Shown: positions 42,701 to 51,627, counted from the stretch's first letter. The stretch: DNA of 64,000 bases from JAAYAY01 sp964563135 (GCA_964563135.1 CAZLWV010000022.1:4498-68497), one strand, 5' to 3'. Made by a program: numbers and translations. The notes: a model not told the origin generated them from the sequence alone.

Positions 42701-45700
42701 TGGATCCCTGCCCGCCTGGATGGGGACCAGATCGAGCTGTCCATCTACTATGCCCAATATCCCCACTGGGAACGTCCGGAATTCGAGGTCAAGGCTCCCG
42801 GCGTCGGCCGCTCCGAGCCCGATATCGTCGTCGAGTTTGCCGTACCGGCTATCGTCAGCGGAAGAATCACAGACCCCGAGGGAACACCGCTGGCCAACGT
42901 TGCCGTAGAGAACGGCGGGTCGGTGGTACTGACCGACGCCGGTGGCAACTACCACATCCAAGTCGTTCCCGCCTCGGGCGTCAATGGCGACAAGCGAATT
43001 CTCACACTGTCGGCACCGGGCCGGGCGATGTCGGCAATCGAGGCCACTGTGCCGGGGCCGGGCGAGACGGTCGAAAGCGTCGATGCGGTCCTCACGCAGG
43101 GTTCAGTTGTTTCCATCCAGGTGCTTGTTGATGAGGGGAAGATGCCTTTCCCCCAAGTGCGCCAGAGAATCTACGAACTGGGCCGCCTGCCCGCCTCCGG
43201 CCCCCTCGTCACGGTGCAGTCGAGCGGCGAGAACGCCCCTCCCTTCCACGATCTCCTGGCTCTCGACGACGAAGGACGCTGCCAGGCCCGGCTCGCTCCC
43301 GGGACGTACACGCTGCGCGCTCAGATTCCCTTCTTCAAGGTTGACCGGAAACCCATGGAATTCGTCATTCCGGAAGAAGGTGATCCGCCGGCTCTCACGG
43401 TCCAAGCCAGTTCGGTCGCAACCAAGGAATACCGCGTTCGCGTCGTCCGCTCCGATGCCCCCAACGTCGGTCTTGCCGGTGCAACCGTCTGGTTCAATCG
43501 TGACCTGACCGCCGGGCTCGATGGCTGGCGTCAGGCCCGGACGAACGCGGAAGGCCGTGTGCGCGTCCTCCGAACCCAACAAGATCCTGTCGGATACTTC
43601 GCCGTCAGCGACGACAGGAAGTGGGCCGCCCTGGGCGTCGTCGATTCGAACCAGACGGGCGAGATCATCATCACCATGAAACCCGCCACGACCCTGAAAG
43701 GGCGCTTCGTCGATCGTCGCGGCGACCCGATCTCTGACGGCTATGTCCTGCTGGAGATCGATCCGTTCGTCGATGACCGCAACCTGGCAAACCTCTCTCC
43801 CGGCCGCCCCATGCCCGGGCAGGCACGCAAACCGACCGGCGACGGCACCTTCGAATTGACCGGCGTCGCCACGGGCCTTCCCTACCGCGTGTCGCTCACG
43901 AAGATGGTCGAGACCGTTCTCCCGTCGGGCGGCCGCAGCGTTGGCCCCCGAACCGTCGGTACCGAGCGGTTCCGAGTGAACGACGCCGGGGTAATCGACC
44001 TCGGCGATATCCGCTGTGAGAACGAATCCGTCGCGCCCCGCCCCGCAGAGCAGCGCCCTCCCGCTGCCTTGAAGGCACTCGACGCAGGGGCGGCCGAAAG
44101 AGCAATCGCGGCCGAACGCTCGGCTTCTGCACCGAACTTCCACGGAACCGTGACCGATCCGCAAGGACAGCCTGCCGCAGGTTGCGAGGTCCGGCTGATC
44201 GCCATCACCGCCCCGAGCATGACGGCTCCACTCTACCGCTCCGAACCCGTCAAGACCGACCAGCAGGGACACTACTCCATCTCCACCGGCCCCGTGCAGG
44301 ACGGTGTCGCAGCCATCGCCCTCCGCGCCTGGTCGCCCGACGGCCGGCAGATGGGGCACGTCGAGCCCCGAAGCGTCCGCAAGCTGTATTCGGCACCGCT
44401 GACAAAACTCACTCAAGACCCCTTCGACATCCAACTCGCGCCGGTCGAAGAAACGGTCGTTCATGTCCAGGACGCCGGCGGGCAACCGATCCCCGGTGCC
44501 GCCGTGGAGGCCTACTTCTCCGGTTACCTTCCTCCGCTCACGCTTCCTGTAACCGACGCCAACGGCGACACTGCCCTTCGCTATCCCAAGGGAACCGGCA
44601 TCTATTGCATCCTGGCCCTCAAGTCGAAGCAAGGTCTCGACTGGATCGACAACCTAGCCCCGAGCGGAGGCCCCTTCCAGGCCGCGGGCCCATTGCCCAC
44701 CCGAGTGGAAATTACACTGGCCGGGGCACAGACTCGCAGGATACAACTGCTGGACACCGATGGCCGGGCACTCCAAGGGCTCACTGTCCGTCCCGACTAT
44801 TTCAAGAAGGCAAGTCGTGAGTCAACCGTCACCTTTGGATGGTCGAGCATCGCGTCGGTCGTCACCGACGAGCAGGGAATCGCCGTCTTCGACTGGCTTC
44901 CCGCCGATGCGTCAACCATAGGCGGAGGCCCCACCCTCTCCTTCGAGCCCGCCTCTTACATCTATTGCCTTGGCTATGGATTCCGCGTTCCCTTCAATCC
45001 GTCCGAAGCCGATCGGCTCTACCAGGTCGTCCTCACGCCGTCGGCCGTCGTGTCTGGACGCGTGACCCGACCCGACGGCTCGCCTGCCGCCGGTGTACGG
45101 ATCTATCCAGAAACGCACGACAACCAGAATCCGGTCTGCTTCACCGACGCCGACGGCCGCTACTCCTTCCGCGTCATGCCCAACAAGTTCGAAGGTCCCC
45201 GCCCCAACTCGATCGGCTCGGACCCCCGCCCGCTCACCGTCGTCGTGTCGAATTTCTCGCGCGACAATCCCTGGGTCGCCAAGCCCCTCGGACCCATGTT
45301 CCTTACGCCCGGCCAGACGGTCGACGACGCCGACTTCCAGTTGGCCCGGGGAACGCAGATCGAGCTTCGCCTGGTCATCGACAACGGCGATACCACCTAC
45401 GCCCGACTTCTCGAGATCATCAAGCAGCAGAAGCCTCCCGTTCGAGAAAGGCCCCGGTTGAGCCTCACCTTTCTCGAGCCGCAGGATGCCCCAGAACCGG
45501 CCGTCGAGATCGTCAACCCGAATGACCACGACAGGCTCTACAGCAAGAGCATCAACTTCGACGAGACGGGCCACGCCTCGTTCAGCCTGCCCCCTGGTTC
45601 CTTCCGCCTGAGTCCTTCCGTCCCTTGCGTCACCTACGAATTGCCCGAGGGCGCCGACCCTCAGGAAGAGCTGATTTCAGAGAGTCCCAAGACGGAATTC

Positions 45701-46357
45701 GTGCTCTCCGGCACCGACACCGAGCGCAGCTTCGAGGTCCGCGTCTTCACCGAAGTTACCAAGGAGTACCGTCTCCGTGCAGTTCGAGCAGACAACCCCG
45801 ACGTGGGAGTGCCCGACGTCAGCATCCTGATCGAACCCGACACGCGAGCCGTCTTCCAGCCGATCCGTCTCACCACCAACGCCGAAGGCGAAACGACGAT
45901 CCGGCGTTCGAACCGGCCGCTCACCTACTTGGCCTACAGTGCGGACCGCAAGCTGGGTGCTTCCGAGGAATGGCTGAAACTCGATCCGGAGAGCGATGTC
46001 GTCACGATCCCCATGCGACCTACGCGAACGGCAACCGGCCGATTCCTCGACAACTTGGGGCAGCCTCTGAAGAACTGTCGGGTAGTCTGCAGCACCACCC
46101 GCACGATGCCTCTCTACTCGGAGCACGGCAACTCGCGGCTCATGCTCTCCCACGATCCAACCGTCGAGACTACCACCGACGACGACGGCCGGTTCACCGT
46201 CGAGCACCTCATCCCGGGCGTGGGCTACGAGATCCGGGCCTGGAAGTACCTCGACGAGTACGAACGATCGATGCCGGTGGGCGACAAGGAGATCGACGTC
46301 CCCCTCGACGGCCCCACCGACCCGATCGACTGCGGCGACATTCGCGGACGGTACTGA
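39797..46357 (+). CDS. BlaR1-type M56 sensor protease fused to a giant carboxypeptidase-regulatory-like region
   Basis: The 2186-residue protein starts with two membrane helices (about 16-42 and 47-67), a Pro/Ala-rich linker, a third helix (about 207-230) and an M56 zinc protease domain with LLHELAHIRRHDLAVVWFQW (HELAH at 306-310) and NRLREYACDDLAL. A fourth helix near 421-437 (LVVLLFATAITLPQL) follows. A helical stretch of about 270 residues comes next, then roughly eight repeats of carboxypeptidase-regulatory-like beta-sandwiches (for instance HLTGTVVDREGHPVAGCTVQ, VSGRITDPEGTPLANVAVEN, FHGTVTDPQGQPAAGCEVRL, VSGRVTRPDGSPAAGVRIYP). BlaR1 normally has one small sensor domain; here the extracellular part is about 1750 residues. 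Ligand and cleavage target are unknown; BlaI upstream is the expected partner. ATG 39797 (GAAGGTGGG upstream) is preferred to GTG 39740. Confidence 0.88.
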   Translation: MLTATLVDMNDWGTIWVAWLLAALVDAALVLIVVTFVWLVVRRHAAAALGSLLFLLVLLKLVLPLEIPVPDSVASWAPRRLASNWLAEVRVEESQPAQTAPASTEDPAIDPPAEPSEIATSPAIVPEEGIREPFLDVRDFGADAAPSAGVTGGSAYDAESPDSSISSVRPQPAEPVAATPAVEPVAASGVAQPAADPPETSPRLSLPAMLMLAWLTVAAGLFVRSLWKHLRFCRQLRRGRSIDQADLPVDLEQLGRRMGINRRIRVIETEAISSPAVCGIFRPVIVLPRGLLDSMPGAHLEWILLHELAHIRRHDLAVVWFQWLMAIVHFVNPAVWIANRMINRLREYACDDLALAHANASRLDSSEAFMAVVRHAACRPMAMSGVPGVFDESARSSCFRRMTRLLDTQRRLRVRLRVGSLVVLLFATAITLPQLRSVGPVTAQAALESNSDQVESFRRGVADSFERLVPAARAYYASQSIHKSQRRGQAEINRRYSEVDEEFRRQVAEHWPYDAPALVEQQQAYQETLNEVFSLFSRAKGGETPPIDREEAVRQMLHLAEVFPDTPLSDMARFRAAKLFSEVEPHRREDMYKLMREVTLSEAPLNGYRIMAMRELVSEPEENWKRTKNLERFFTSLRELNDSQVLGERLLDPLPVESQTSYLKRITETLAQIEASYAANAAGVTTVAATAASQPEAMQDKPARAEHAAHLTGTVVDREGHPVAGCTVQLFDYFAKRCEWLAPVTTDAEGRFRLPVAEENLLSISRTCAVRAISPDGRQMAVERTGSRFARTLLRDVLDTPLTLSLMPLHETVVEVCDGSGKPVAGATVEGLVDFGQSLPSFVADKTDASGRTRLQIPEGIRIHDVIAFKPGVGFDYLGNRSTSEDALLDFIEEKERIADSLPDSIQLVLDGALTYRAQFKDSTGKPIPGLRVAPWILQKPGKPYDLNTTWSVTPHAVTDAQGIAVFDWIPARLDGDQIELSIYYAQYPHWERPEFEVKAPGVGRSEPDIVVEFAVPAIVSGRITDPEGTPLANVAVENGGSVVLTDAGGNYHIQVVPASGVNGDKRILTLSAPGRAMSAIEATVPGPGETVESVDAVLTQGSVVSIQVLVDEGKMPFPQVRQRIYELGRLPASGPLVTVQSSGENAPPFHDLLALDDEGRCQARLAPGTYTLRAQIPFFKVDRKPMEFVIPEEGDPPALTVQASSVATKEYRVRVVRSDAPNVGLAGATVWFNRDLTAGLDGWRQARTNAEGRVRVLRTQQDPVGYFAVSDDRKWAALGVVDSNQTGEIIITMKPATTLKGRFVDRRGDPISDGYVLLEIDPFVDDRNLANLSPGRPMPGQARKPTGDGTFELTGVATGLPYRVSLTKMVETVLPSGGRSVGPRTVGTERFRVNDAGVIDLGDIRCENESVAPRPAEQRPPAALKALDAGAAERAIAAERSASAPNFHGTVTDPQGQPAAGCEVRLIAITAPSMTAPLYRSEPVKTDQQGHYSISTGPVQDGVAAIALRAWSPDGRQMGHVEPRSVRKLYSAPLTKLTQDPFDIQLAPVEETVVHVQDAGGQPIPGAAVEAYFSGYLPPLTLPVTDANGDTALRYPKGTGIYCILALKSKQGLDWIDNLAPSGGPFQAAGPLPTRVEITLAGAQTRRIQLLDTDGRALQGLTVRPDYFKKASRESTVTFGWSSIASVVTDEQGIAVFDWLPADASTIGGGPTLSFEPASYIYCLGYGFRVPFNPSEADRLYQVVLTPSAVVSGRVTRPDGSPAAGVRIYPETHDNQNPVCFTDADGRYSFRVMPNKFEGPRPNSIGSDPRPLTVVVSNFSRDNPWVAKPLGPMFLTPGQTVDDADFQLARGTQIELRLVIDNGDTTYARLLEIIKQQKPPVRERPRLSLTFLEPQDAPEPAVEIVNPNDHDRLYSKSINFDETGHASFSLPPGSFRLSPSVPCVTYELPEGADPQEELISESPKTEFVLSGTDTERSFEVRVFTEVTKEYRLRAVRADNPDVGVPDVSILIEPDTRAVFQPIRLTTNAEGETTIRRSNRPLTYLAYSADRKLGASEEWLKLDPESDVVTIPMRPTRTATGRFLDNLGQPLKNCRVVCSTTRTMPLYSEHGNSRLMLSHDPTVETTTDDDGRFTVEHLIPGVGYEIRAWKYLDEYERSMPVGDKEIDVPLDGPTDPIDCGDIRGRY

Positions 46358-46530
46358 CAGGAAAAGTAGCAGGCATACTCCGTATAGGCCGCTAAAACGG
46401 CGTTGGGTTGAATGGGCGGTTTTCGTGCGGTTCTTGTTCCGTAGTTCTATTACAGAGCGAGCCGGATTCGGGGGTCAGACCTTGTTTGTTGTTGCCAAGG
46501 CCAGTCTGGGCTGCTGGACTCAGCCCATGG

Positions 46531-46768
46531 CTCGACCATTGCACAGCGAATTGCCCAGCGGATCCGGGCCATGAGCCGCCTGAAGGCCACCTCTCCGGTG
46601 GTTTTCACCGGCGGGGTCGCCCTTGTGCCGGCGATGGACGGGGCCCTCAGCGCGGCACTCGGACAGCCCGTTACCATCGCCCCCGCCCCCCAATTGACCT
46701 GCGCCCCGGGTGCCGCCATCATGGTGGCAAGGCGTGTGGGTGCCCCCGAAGGAGAGCGTCATGTGTGA
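46531..46768 (+). pseudogene. C-terminal remnant of a BcrAD/BadFG-type CoA-dehydratase activator
   Basis: A plus-strand frame reads STIAQRIAQRIRAMSRLKAT, SPVVFTGGVALVPAMDGALS, AALGQPVTIAPAPQLTCAPG, AAIMVARRV. This is the C-terminal nucleotide-binding part of the ATPase family that activates benzoyl-CoA and 2-hydroxyacyl-CoA dehydratases (VVFTGGVAL...PxLTGAxGAA). Nothing of the N-terminal two-thirds is present, so it is a remnant. It ends eight bases inside the next gene. Confidence 0.6.
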
Positions 46769-47327
46769 AGGATCCTGGCGAGAAGAAATCCGCCCCTCCG
46801 TGCGAACTTCGCAGATCGTTATCGCAGCCCTGACGATGGGGCCCACGACGTTTCTCGCCGTGGCCGGCGTGCTCGTGGCTCGAGGAGTTTTCGACGCCCG
46901 GGACGACTCGCTTTCCTTCCTGCTGCATTGGGTGCTCATCGCGCTGGTTGTTGTGGAGATGGTCGTCTGGATGATCGTGCCGAACGCGATCGTTGCCCAG
47001 GGGCGCCGGCGGATCGCTGCCGGGCACCGGCCAGCATCGGCCGGTCCTGGGGCGGCCGATCCCGGAGCATTCATCGAGCGGACAGGCGACGCCGGGCACC
47101 TGATGGTTGTGTTCCAGACCAAGACGATCGTTGCTGCTGCCCTGTTCGAGGGAACCGCCTTCTTTGCAGTCATCGTGTTCACGCTCACCCAATCCTTGAT
47201 CGCCCTGGGCATTGCCATTGCCATGATCTTAGGAGTAATGCTCCAATTCCCGACCCATTCGGCGGTGAGCCACTGGATCGACGACCAGCTTGCGCTCCTT
47301 CAGCAGGAACGCTCGTTCCGTTCGTGA
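46761..47327 (+). CDS. Hypothetical four-helix membrane protein
   Basis: The 188-residue product has hydrophobic segments IVIAALTMGPTTFLAVAGVL, LLHWVLIALVVVEMVVWMIV, TIVAAALFEGTAFFAVIVFT and LIALGIAIAMILGVMLQFPT, with a cytoplasmic loop containing RRRIAAGHRPASAGPGAADP. GGAGAG lies four bases before ATG 46761. No family is recognised. Repeat sequences lie on both sides, so it may be an accessory gene. Confidence 0.65.
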   Translation: MCEGSWREEIRPSVRTSQIVIAALTMGPTTFLAVAGVLVARGVFDARDDSLSFLLHWVLIALVVVEMVVWMIVPNAIVAQGRRRIAAGHRPASAGPGAADPGAFIERTGDAGHLMVVFQTKTIVAAALFEGTAFFAVIVFTLTQSLIALGIAIAMILGVMLQFPTHSAVSHWIDDQLALLQQERSFRS

Positions 47328-47436
47328 TTCGGGGTCAGACCTAGCCCTCAGCAAGGACTCGCGATTGCAGAACGACGTTCTTGAAATTGAGCGGCAACTA
47401 TCACCTGAAACCAAAAGACAAGGTCTGACCCCGAAC
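47328..47436. repeat. Small element with GGGGTCAGACC inverted ends
   Basis: A 109-base stretch begins TTCGGGGTCAGACC (from 47328) and ends with the reverse complement GGTCTGACCCCGAA. A further copy of GGGGTCAGACCTTG lies at 46471, so the membrane-protein gene also sits between inverted copies. The layout fits a miniature mobile or REP-like element. No transposase is inside. Confidence 0.6.
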
Positions 47437-47568
47437 CAGGACCGAACGCGAGCGCGGGGCAAGCCCACGCGGCTACCCTCTGAATCGCCCGGATGGTAAG
47501 CTGGTAGGTTGGGGTTGAGGCCTTTTCGGGCGACGCCGACCTGAGGAGGGGAGGTGATTGTGGTTTGC

Positions 47569-49548
47569 ATGAACTTCAGAACGTCCGCGTTTGTGATTGC
47601 CTTCGCCGTGGCGAGCATTGTTTCGGGACAGGCCCAAGAGGAGACACCGTACGTGTCGCCCTCTGCGTCTGACTTCTGTCCCTCGGTGGTTGAGTTCACG
47701 ATCGGGCGTCCCCCCGTGCCCGACGCCGCCGCCCAGTCGCAGGCCCGCGATGCGGCCAAGCAGCTCTACGGCACGGCCTACGCCGAGGCTAAGACGGCCG
47801 CAAGCCGTTCTGCACTGGCCAGACAACTTTTGCAGGAATCGGATCTCGCCAAAGGCGATCCGGCCAGCCGCTACGTGCTGTTGCGGATCGTCGTCGATAT
47901 GGGCGGCCCCTCGGGCGATGCCGAAACCGCCCTGGCGGCGGTCGACCGGCTGATCGACGAGTTCGAGGTCGACGTCGTCAAGGAGAAACTTGCCGTCCTC
48001 CACGTGCTTGCCGGCTCCACCCGTTCGGCGCCCCAGCATCTCGCGCTGGCAAAGGCGGCCTCCGGGCTCCTCAGCGTGGCGGCGTCCGAGGAGCAGTTTG
48101 CGGCCGCCGAGGAGGTCTTTTCCCTCGGGAGAACGGCGGCGCTCAAGGCACGCCGCGTGGACCTGGCCAAACTGCTCGATGCACGCTGGGAAGGAATCGA
48201 CGTGATTGGCAAGGCCTGGCAGGAGTATCACGAGGCAGGGGAGCGACTCCGGTCGGCCCCCGACGACCCGGCCTTCAATCTGGCCGTCGGCCGCTACCTT
48301 TGCTTCGCCCGTGGCGACTGGAGCTCGGGCGTCGAGCGGCTTGCCAAAAGCGGCGACGCCGTCCTCAAAACCCTTGCCGCGAAGGAACTCGCCGATACGC
48401 CCGAAGCCGAAAAGGCAGTCGCTCTTGGGGACGGCTGGTGGGCGGCCGCCGAGGCGAGGGAACCGTGGGAGCAGAACGCGGTTCGCCATCGAGCCGCATT
48501 CTGGTACGGCCGTGTGTCCCCAGAGCAACTCACCGGTCTGACAAAGTTGACCGTCGAGAAACGGCTGAAGGAAGCGGCCGATATTCCCAAACCCTGGGAA
48601 ATCGCAGCGGCCTCGGACGTGATTTCCTCGGGACGTGCGACACTACGCCTCAAAAGCACCTGGAAAGGCCATGAAGCACGCGTGTTCTTCACGGAGTTCT
48701 CGCCCGACGGTCGGTTGCTGGCGACGGGCGGCGGCTCGGAAGATTTGCTCATCCGATTGTGGGACGTTGCCTCCGGCCAGCTCCTTCGGACGTTCTCGGG
48801 TTACACGAGTTGGACCCCGCGAGCTGCCTTCTCGCCCGATGGAAGCCTGTTTGCATCGGCCGGCGGCTGGGAAAAGACGGTTCGCATAGCGCAGGTGTCG
48901 CCCGGAGGGCAATTGCGGACTCTTGAGGGCCACGCGGCGCGAGTTCGCGCCGTAGCCTTCACCATCGATGGTAAACGATTGCTCTCTTGTGGAGACGATC
49001 GAACCGTCCGACTCTGGGATCCGCACACGGGAGAATTACTCCAGACGCTCACTCCGCACAAGAATTTGATCACCAACCTGATCGTGTCGTCCAACGGAAA
49101 GACCATGGCCACCTGCAGTTTTGACAAGACGATCAAGATCTGGGACGTCGCCAATCTGCGCTTGCTGAAGACGTTCCAAGGCGACAAGGAGTGGCCCTGG
49201 AAAATTGCCTTCTCCGCAGACGGTCGTTTCCTTGCCACAACATTCGGCAATACGCAGGCAACCTTGTGGAACGTCGAAACCGGCCAGCCGCGTTGGGTGG
49301 TCTCCTGCCCAGACTGCAAGCAGTCTCAGGCCGTATGCTTCTCGCCGGACGATCGCTGGGTTCTAATTGCAGGTGATTCAACCTACTATGTCTTCGATTC
49401 GTTGCAGGGCAGGGAATTGGCTCGCTTTCAAGCCCATCCGGCCGTGGCGCGTTGCGCCGACTTCTCCCCGGACGGCAAAACCCTCGTCACCTCCGGCGAC
49501 GACGGCTTGATCAGACTCTGGCACGTGGAGACAGGACGGCCGCAGTGA
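47569..49548 (+). CDS. Secreted WD40-repeat protein
   Basis: From ATG 47569 the 659-residue protein has a signal peptide (SAFVIAFAVASIVSGQAQEE) and a helical N-terminal half of about 350 residues with repeat-like ALA/LLD patterns. A seven-bladed WD40 propeller follows: SPDGRLLATGGGSEDLLIRLWDVASG, TIDGKRLLSCGDDRTVRLWDPHTG, SSNGKTMATCSFDKTIKIWDVANL and a last SPDGKTLVTSGDDGLIRLWHVETG (shown in pieces). WD40 propellers are interaction platforms and no enzyme domain is seen. In-frame GTG starts at 47554 and 47560 lie closer to the GGAGG sequences and remain possible. Confidence 0.85.
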   Translation: MNFRTSAFVIAFAVASIVSGQAQEETPYVSPSASDFCPSVVEFTIGRPPVPDAAAQSQARDAAKQLYGTAYAEAKTAASRSALARQLLQESDLAKGDPASRYVLLRIVVDMGGPSGDAETALAAVDRLIDEFEVDVVKEKLAVLHVLAGSTRSAPQHLALAKAASGLLSVAASEEQFAAAEEVFSLGRTAALKARRVDLAKLLDARWEGIDVIGKAWQEYHEAGERLRSAPDDPAFNLAVGRYLCFARGDWSSGVERLAKSGDAVLKTLAAKELADTPEAEKAVALGDGWWAAAEAREPWEQNAVRHRAAFWYGRVSPEQLTGLTKLTVEKRLKEAADIPKPWEIAAASDVISSGRATLRLKSTWKGHEARVFFTEFSPDGRLLATGGGSEDLLIRLWDVASGQLLRTFSGYTSWTPRAAFSPDGSLFASAGGWEKTVRIAQVSPGGQLRTLEGHAARVRAVAFTIDGKRLLSCGDDRTVRLWDPHTGELLQTLTPHKNLITNLIVSSNGKTMATCSFDKTIKIWDVANLRLLKTFQGDKEWPWKIAFSADGRFLATTFGNTQATLWNVETGQPRWVVSCPDCKQSQAVCFSPDDRWVLIAGDSTYYVFDSLQGRELARFQAHPAVARCADFSPDGKTLVTSGDDGLIRLWHVETGRPQ

Positions 49549-49577
49549 AATGGCCGTTCCGAACAACGCGGTCACCG

Positions 49578-49886
49578 ATGACAAAACGTGAAATCATCCG
49601 CATCGTCCTCGAAGGCAAACAGCCACCCTACGTCCCCTGGTCGATGGGCTTCACGCTCGAGGCGAAAGCCAGGCTCCTCGAGCATTACCGGTGCGGCGAC
49701 ATCGAAACGCCCTTGGACAACCACCTCCTCAAGCTCCGGCAGGACATCGGGTTCTGCGACCCGCTGGATGACGATCGCTATCGCGATGTGTTCGGAGTGA
49801 CCTGGGATCGAACGATCGATAAGGACATCGGCAACGTCGAGGGCCAGGTTCGCGGGTGGCACGGCTTCTTGACCTGTCCCGTTTAA
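49578..49886 (+). pseudogene. Truncated uroporphyrinogen-decarboxylase-family gene
   Basis: The 102-codon frame starts MTKREIIRIVLEGKQPPYVP and matches the N-terminal part of URO-D-like methyltransferase/decarboxylase proteins (WSMGFTLEAKARLLEHY, DPLDDDRYRDVFGVTWDRTI, VEGQVRGWHGF). It breaks off where a 22-bp direct repeat begins at 49871 and ends after LTCPV. The rest of the gene (about 250 residues) is not found after the second repeat copy, so the insertion was accompanied by loss. Confidence 0.65.
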
Positions 49887-49892
49887 TTGCCC
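49871..49892. repeat. 22-bp direct repeat, left copy
   Basis: ACCTGTCCCGTTTAATTGCC, within an identical 22-base block, recurs at 51628-51649. The left copy truncates the URO-D-like gene. The right copy borders a broken transposase. The block may be the end sequence of an IS element. Confidence 0.8.
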
Positions 49893-49982
49893 GAGGGTCG
49901 CAACATGTTCTCTGGAATGGAGTTGTGATTTTGGTGCAGGAGGGGTGAAGGATTTCGTCCAGGTGTGCACTAAAGGAGATAA

Positions 49983-50678
49983 ATGGAAGCGGAGGTCGCC
50001 ATGACGACATGTCGGGAATTCCAAATCGCGATCGAAATGCGGCTGCACGGAGCACTTCCAGACGAAAGGACCGCGGAGGTCCACGAGCACCTTGCATCGT
50101 GCGACGCCTGCCGCCACTTCGAGACGCTAGCACTGACGACGAAACGAACCATGGACGTGCGAGCCAACACAGTTGCGTCTGAGATAGATTGGGAACACGT
50201 CTTGGAGAAGATCAAGGCGATGGAGAAGGGTCTGTACCGGGACTTGAGTTGGGGAAGGATACTCTGTGAGATAACCATCAGTGTGCCAATCTTCGTCGCC
50301 CTATTGTGGTTGACAGGAAGTAGGGACCCATTCTTCACCATTGTCTTTCTCTGCACCTCTTTCTCTACACTCATAGCGTTGCGGCGGTGTGCCGCCCGAA
50401 GACGACTTCAGGAACTGAAGCAGGCCGAGCTTGTTCGCGACGAGATCGTGCAATACTACCGGAACGACGTGGAAGGCCGTATCCGGGTGTTACGCCGAAG
50501 TATACTCTGCGCGCCTCTCTTTGGGATCCTCTGTATTGGCTATGGGCTCTACAGGGCATTCTCAACTGTATCGATTGCCGTCTGTGTGATTCTGGGTCTT
50601 CTGTTCATCCTAATGTCTCTTTATAATGGGATTGCCGTGCTTCCGCGGCTGCAGCGTGAACGAAGAGAGCTTGAGTAG
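49983..50678 (+). CDS. Zinc-finger anti-sigma factor (zf-HC2-like), membrane-bound
   Basis: The 231-residue protein has an N-terminal anti-sigma zinc-finger pattern, MTTCREFQIAIEMRLHGALP then EVHEHLASCDACRHFE (His-x3-Cys-x2-Cys). A hydrophobic pair near 95-140 (ITISVPIFVALLWLTG, FFTIVFLCTSFSTLIAL), a coiled segment and two more hydrophobic segments near the C-terminus (RSILCAPLFGILCIGYGLYR, VSIAVCVILGLLFILMSLYN) follow. It would hold the adjacent ECF sigma at the membrane. Both ATG 49983 (AAGGAG upstream) and ATG 50001 (GGAGG upstream) are possible starts. It precedes the sigma gene, the reverse of the usual order. Confidence 0.8.
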   Translation: MEAEVAMTTCREFQIAIEMRLHGALPDERTAEVHEHLASCDACRHFETLALTTKRTMDVRANTVASEIDWEHVLEKIKAMEKGLYRDLSWGRILCEITISVPIFVALLWLTGSRDPFFTIVFLCTSFSTLIALRRCAARRRLQELKQAELVRDEIVQYYRNDVEGRIRVLRRSILCAPLFGILCIGYGLYRAFSTVSIAVCVILGLLFILMSLYNGIAVLPRLQRERRELE

Positions 50679-50687
50679 AGCGCAGAG

Positions 50688-51260
50688 ATGCCGAACTTGT
50701 TCATGCGAGCCATGCCGATCGCGCCGGATACGGGCCGCCAATCCGATCTCGTCGCTCGCCTGCAACGAGGAACCGCGGGCGAGCGCGAGGCGGCGTTTGG
50801 GGAGTTGTTTCGGGAGTTCCGCGGGCCGGTCTTCACGCTGTGCCTGCACCTTACCGGAAACGTTAACGACGCCGAAGACGCACTACAGGAGGTCTTCCTC
50901 GCGATCCACCAGGGGATAAAGCGGTTTCGCGGCGAGTCGCGCCTGTTCACCTGGATCTATCGCATCGTGATTCGGATTGCGCTGCGTGTGAAGGCCTCGC
51001 GTCCACAGCAGTCGAAAGAGCTCCAGGTGGACTCTGTCGCGACGACCGAGGATGATCCAATCGAAGCGCGGGAGGTGTCGGAAAGGGTATTTTCCGCCCT
51101 CTCTCGCCTGTCTGCGGACCACCGGATAGTGATTTCCCTGTTTGCAGTCGAAGGACTGTCGCACAAGGAAATTGCCGCCACCCTCGGTGTTCCGGAAGGT
51201 ACAGTGTGGTCGCGTCTCCACCACGCCCGGAAGAACCTGGCGTCACTGCTGCAAGAGTGA
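50688..51260 (+). CDS. ECF-family RNA polymerase sigma factor
   Basis: The 190-residue protein has region 2 (AFGELFREFRGPVFTLCLHL, GNVNDAEDALQEVFLAIHQG, FRGESRLFTWIYRIVIRIAL) and region 4 (ALSRLSADHRIVISLFAVEG, LSHKEIAATLGVPEGTVWSR, LHHARKNLASLL). DAEDALQEVF is the region 2.2 core-binding segment, and the helix-turn-helix near 150-175 reads the -35 element. It starts ten bases after the anti-sigma stop, so the two are one operon. Confidence 0.92.
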   Translation: MPNLFMRAMPIAPDTGRQSDLVARLQRGTAGEREAAFGELFREFRGPVFTLCLHLTGNVNDAEDALQEVFLAIHQGIKRFRGESRLFTWIYRIVIRIALRVKASRPQQSKELQVDSVATTEDDPIEAREVSERVFSALSRLSADHRIVISLFAVEGLSHKEIAATLGVPEGTVWSRLHHARKNLASLLQE

Positions 51261-51627
51261 GCGAGAATGATACGGACGGTGCTCAGGCGCCTCGAAATAA
51301 TGGCCAGGCTGAAGCCGAGAAGTCAGAGCGGCGGACGCCCGGTCGTCGACCACCGTTCATTTACTTGCTTGGGGCACATCGCCCTGGTGCCTGAAGACCT
51401 TGGTGACGAACGCCGCTGCCGTCACAGGAGACAACACGCACAGATCCGCATGGGCCGACTCTCGAGCGTCTTCAGGATGTTCCGCTCGAAGTCCGCGTCC
51501 TTCAGAAACAGACGCATCCGGCCCAAGCCTCGGTTCAAGATGTGGAAAATCATTCCGCCAGGAGCAATTCGGGCAGTGCGGGGCATCGCAGTAGTCTATC
51601 CAGAACTGCCTGCCTCGTCAATAAGTA
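51261..51627. other. Region downstream of the sigma gene, no supported gene
   Basis: About 370 bases lead to the right direct repeat. Frames on the plus strand are continuous in places but show no recognisable domain. Decayed sequence or a short regulatory partner cannot be excluded. Confidence 0.35.
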
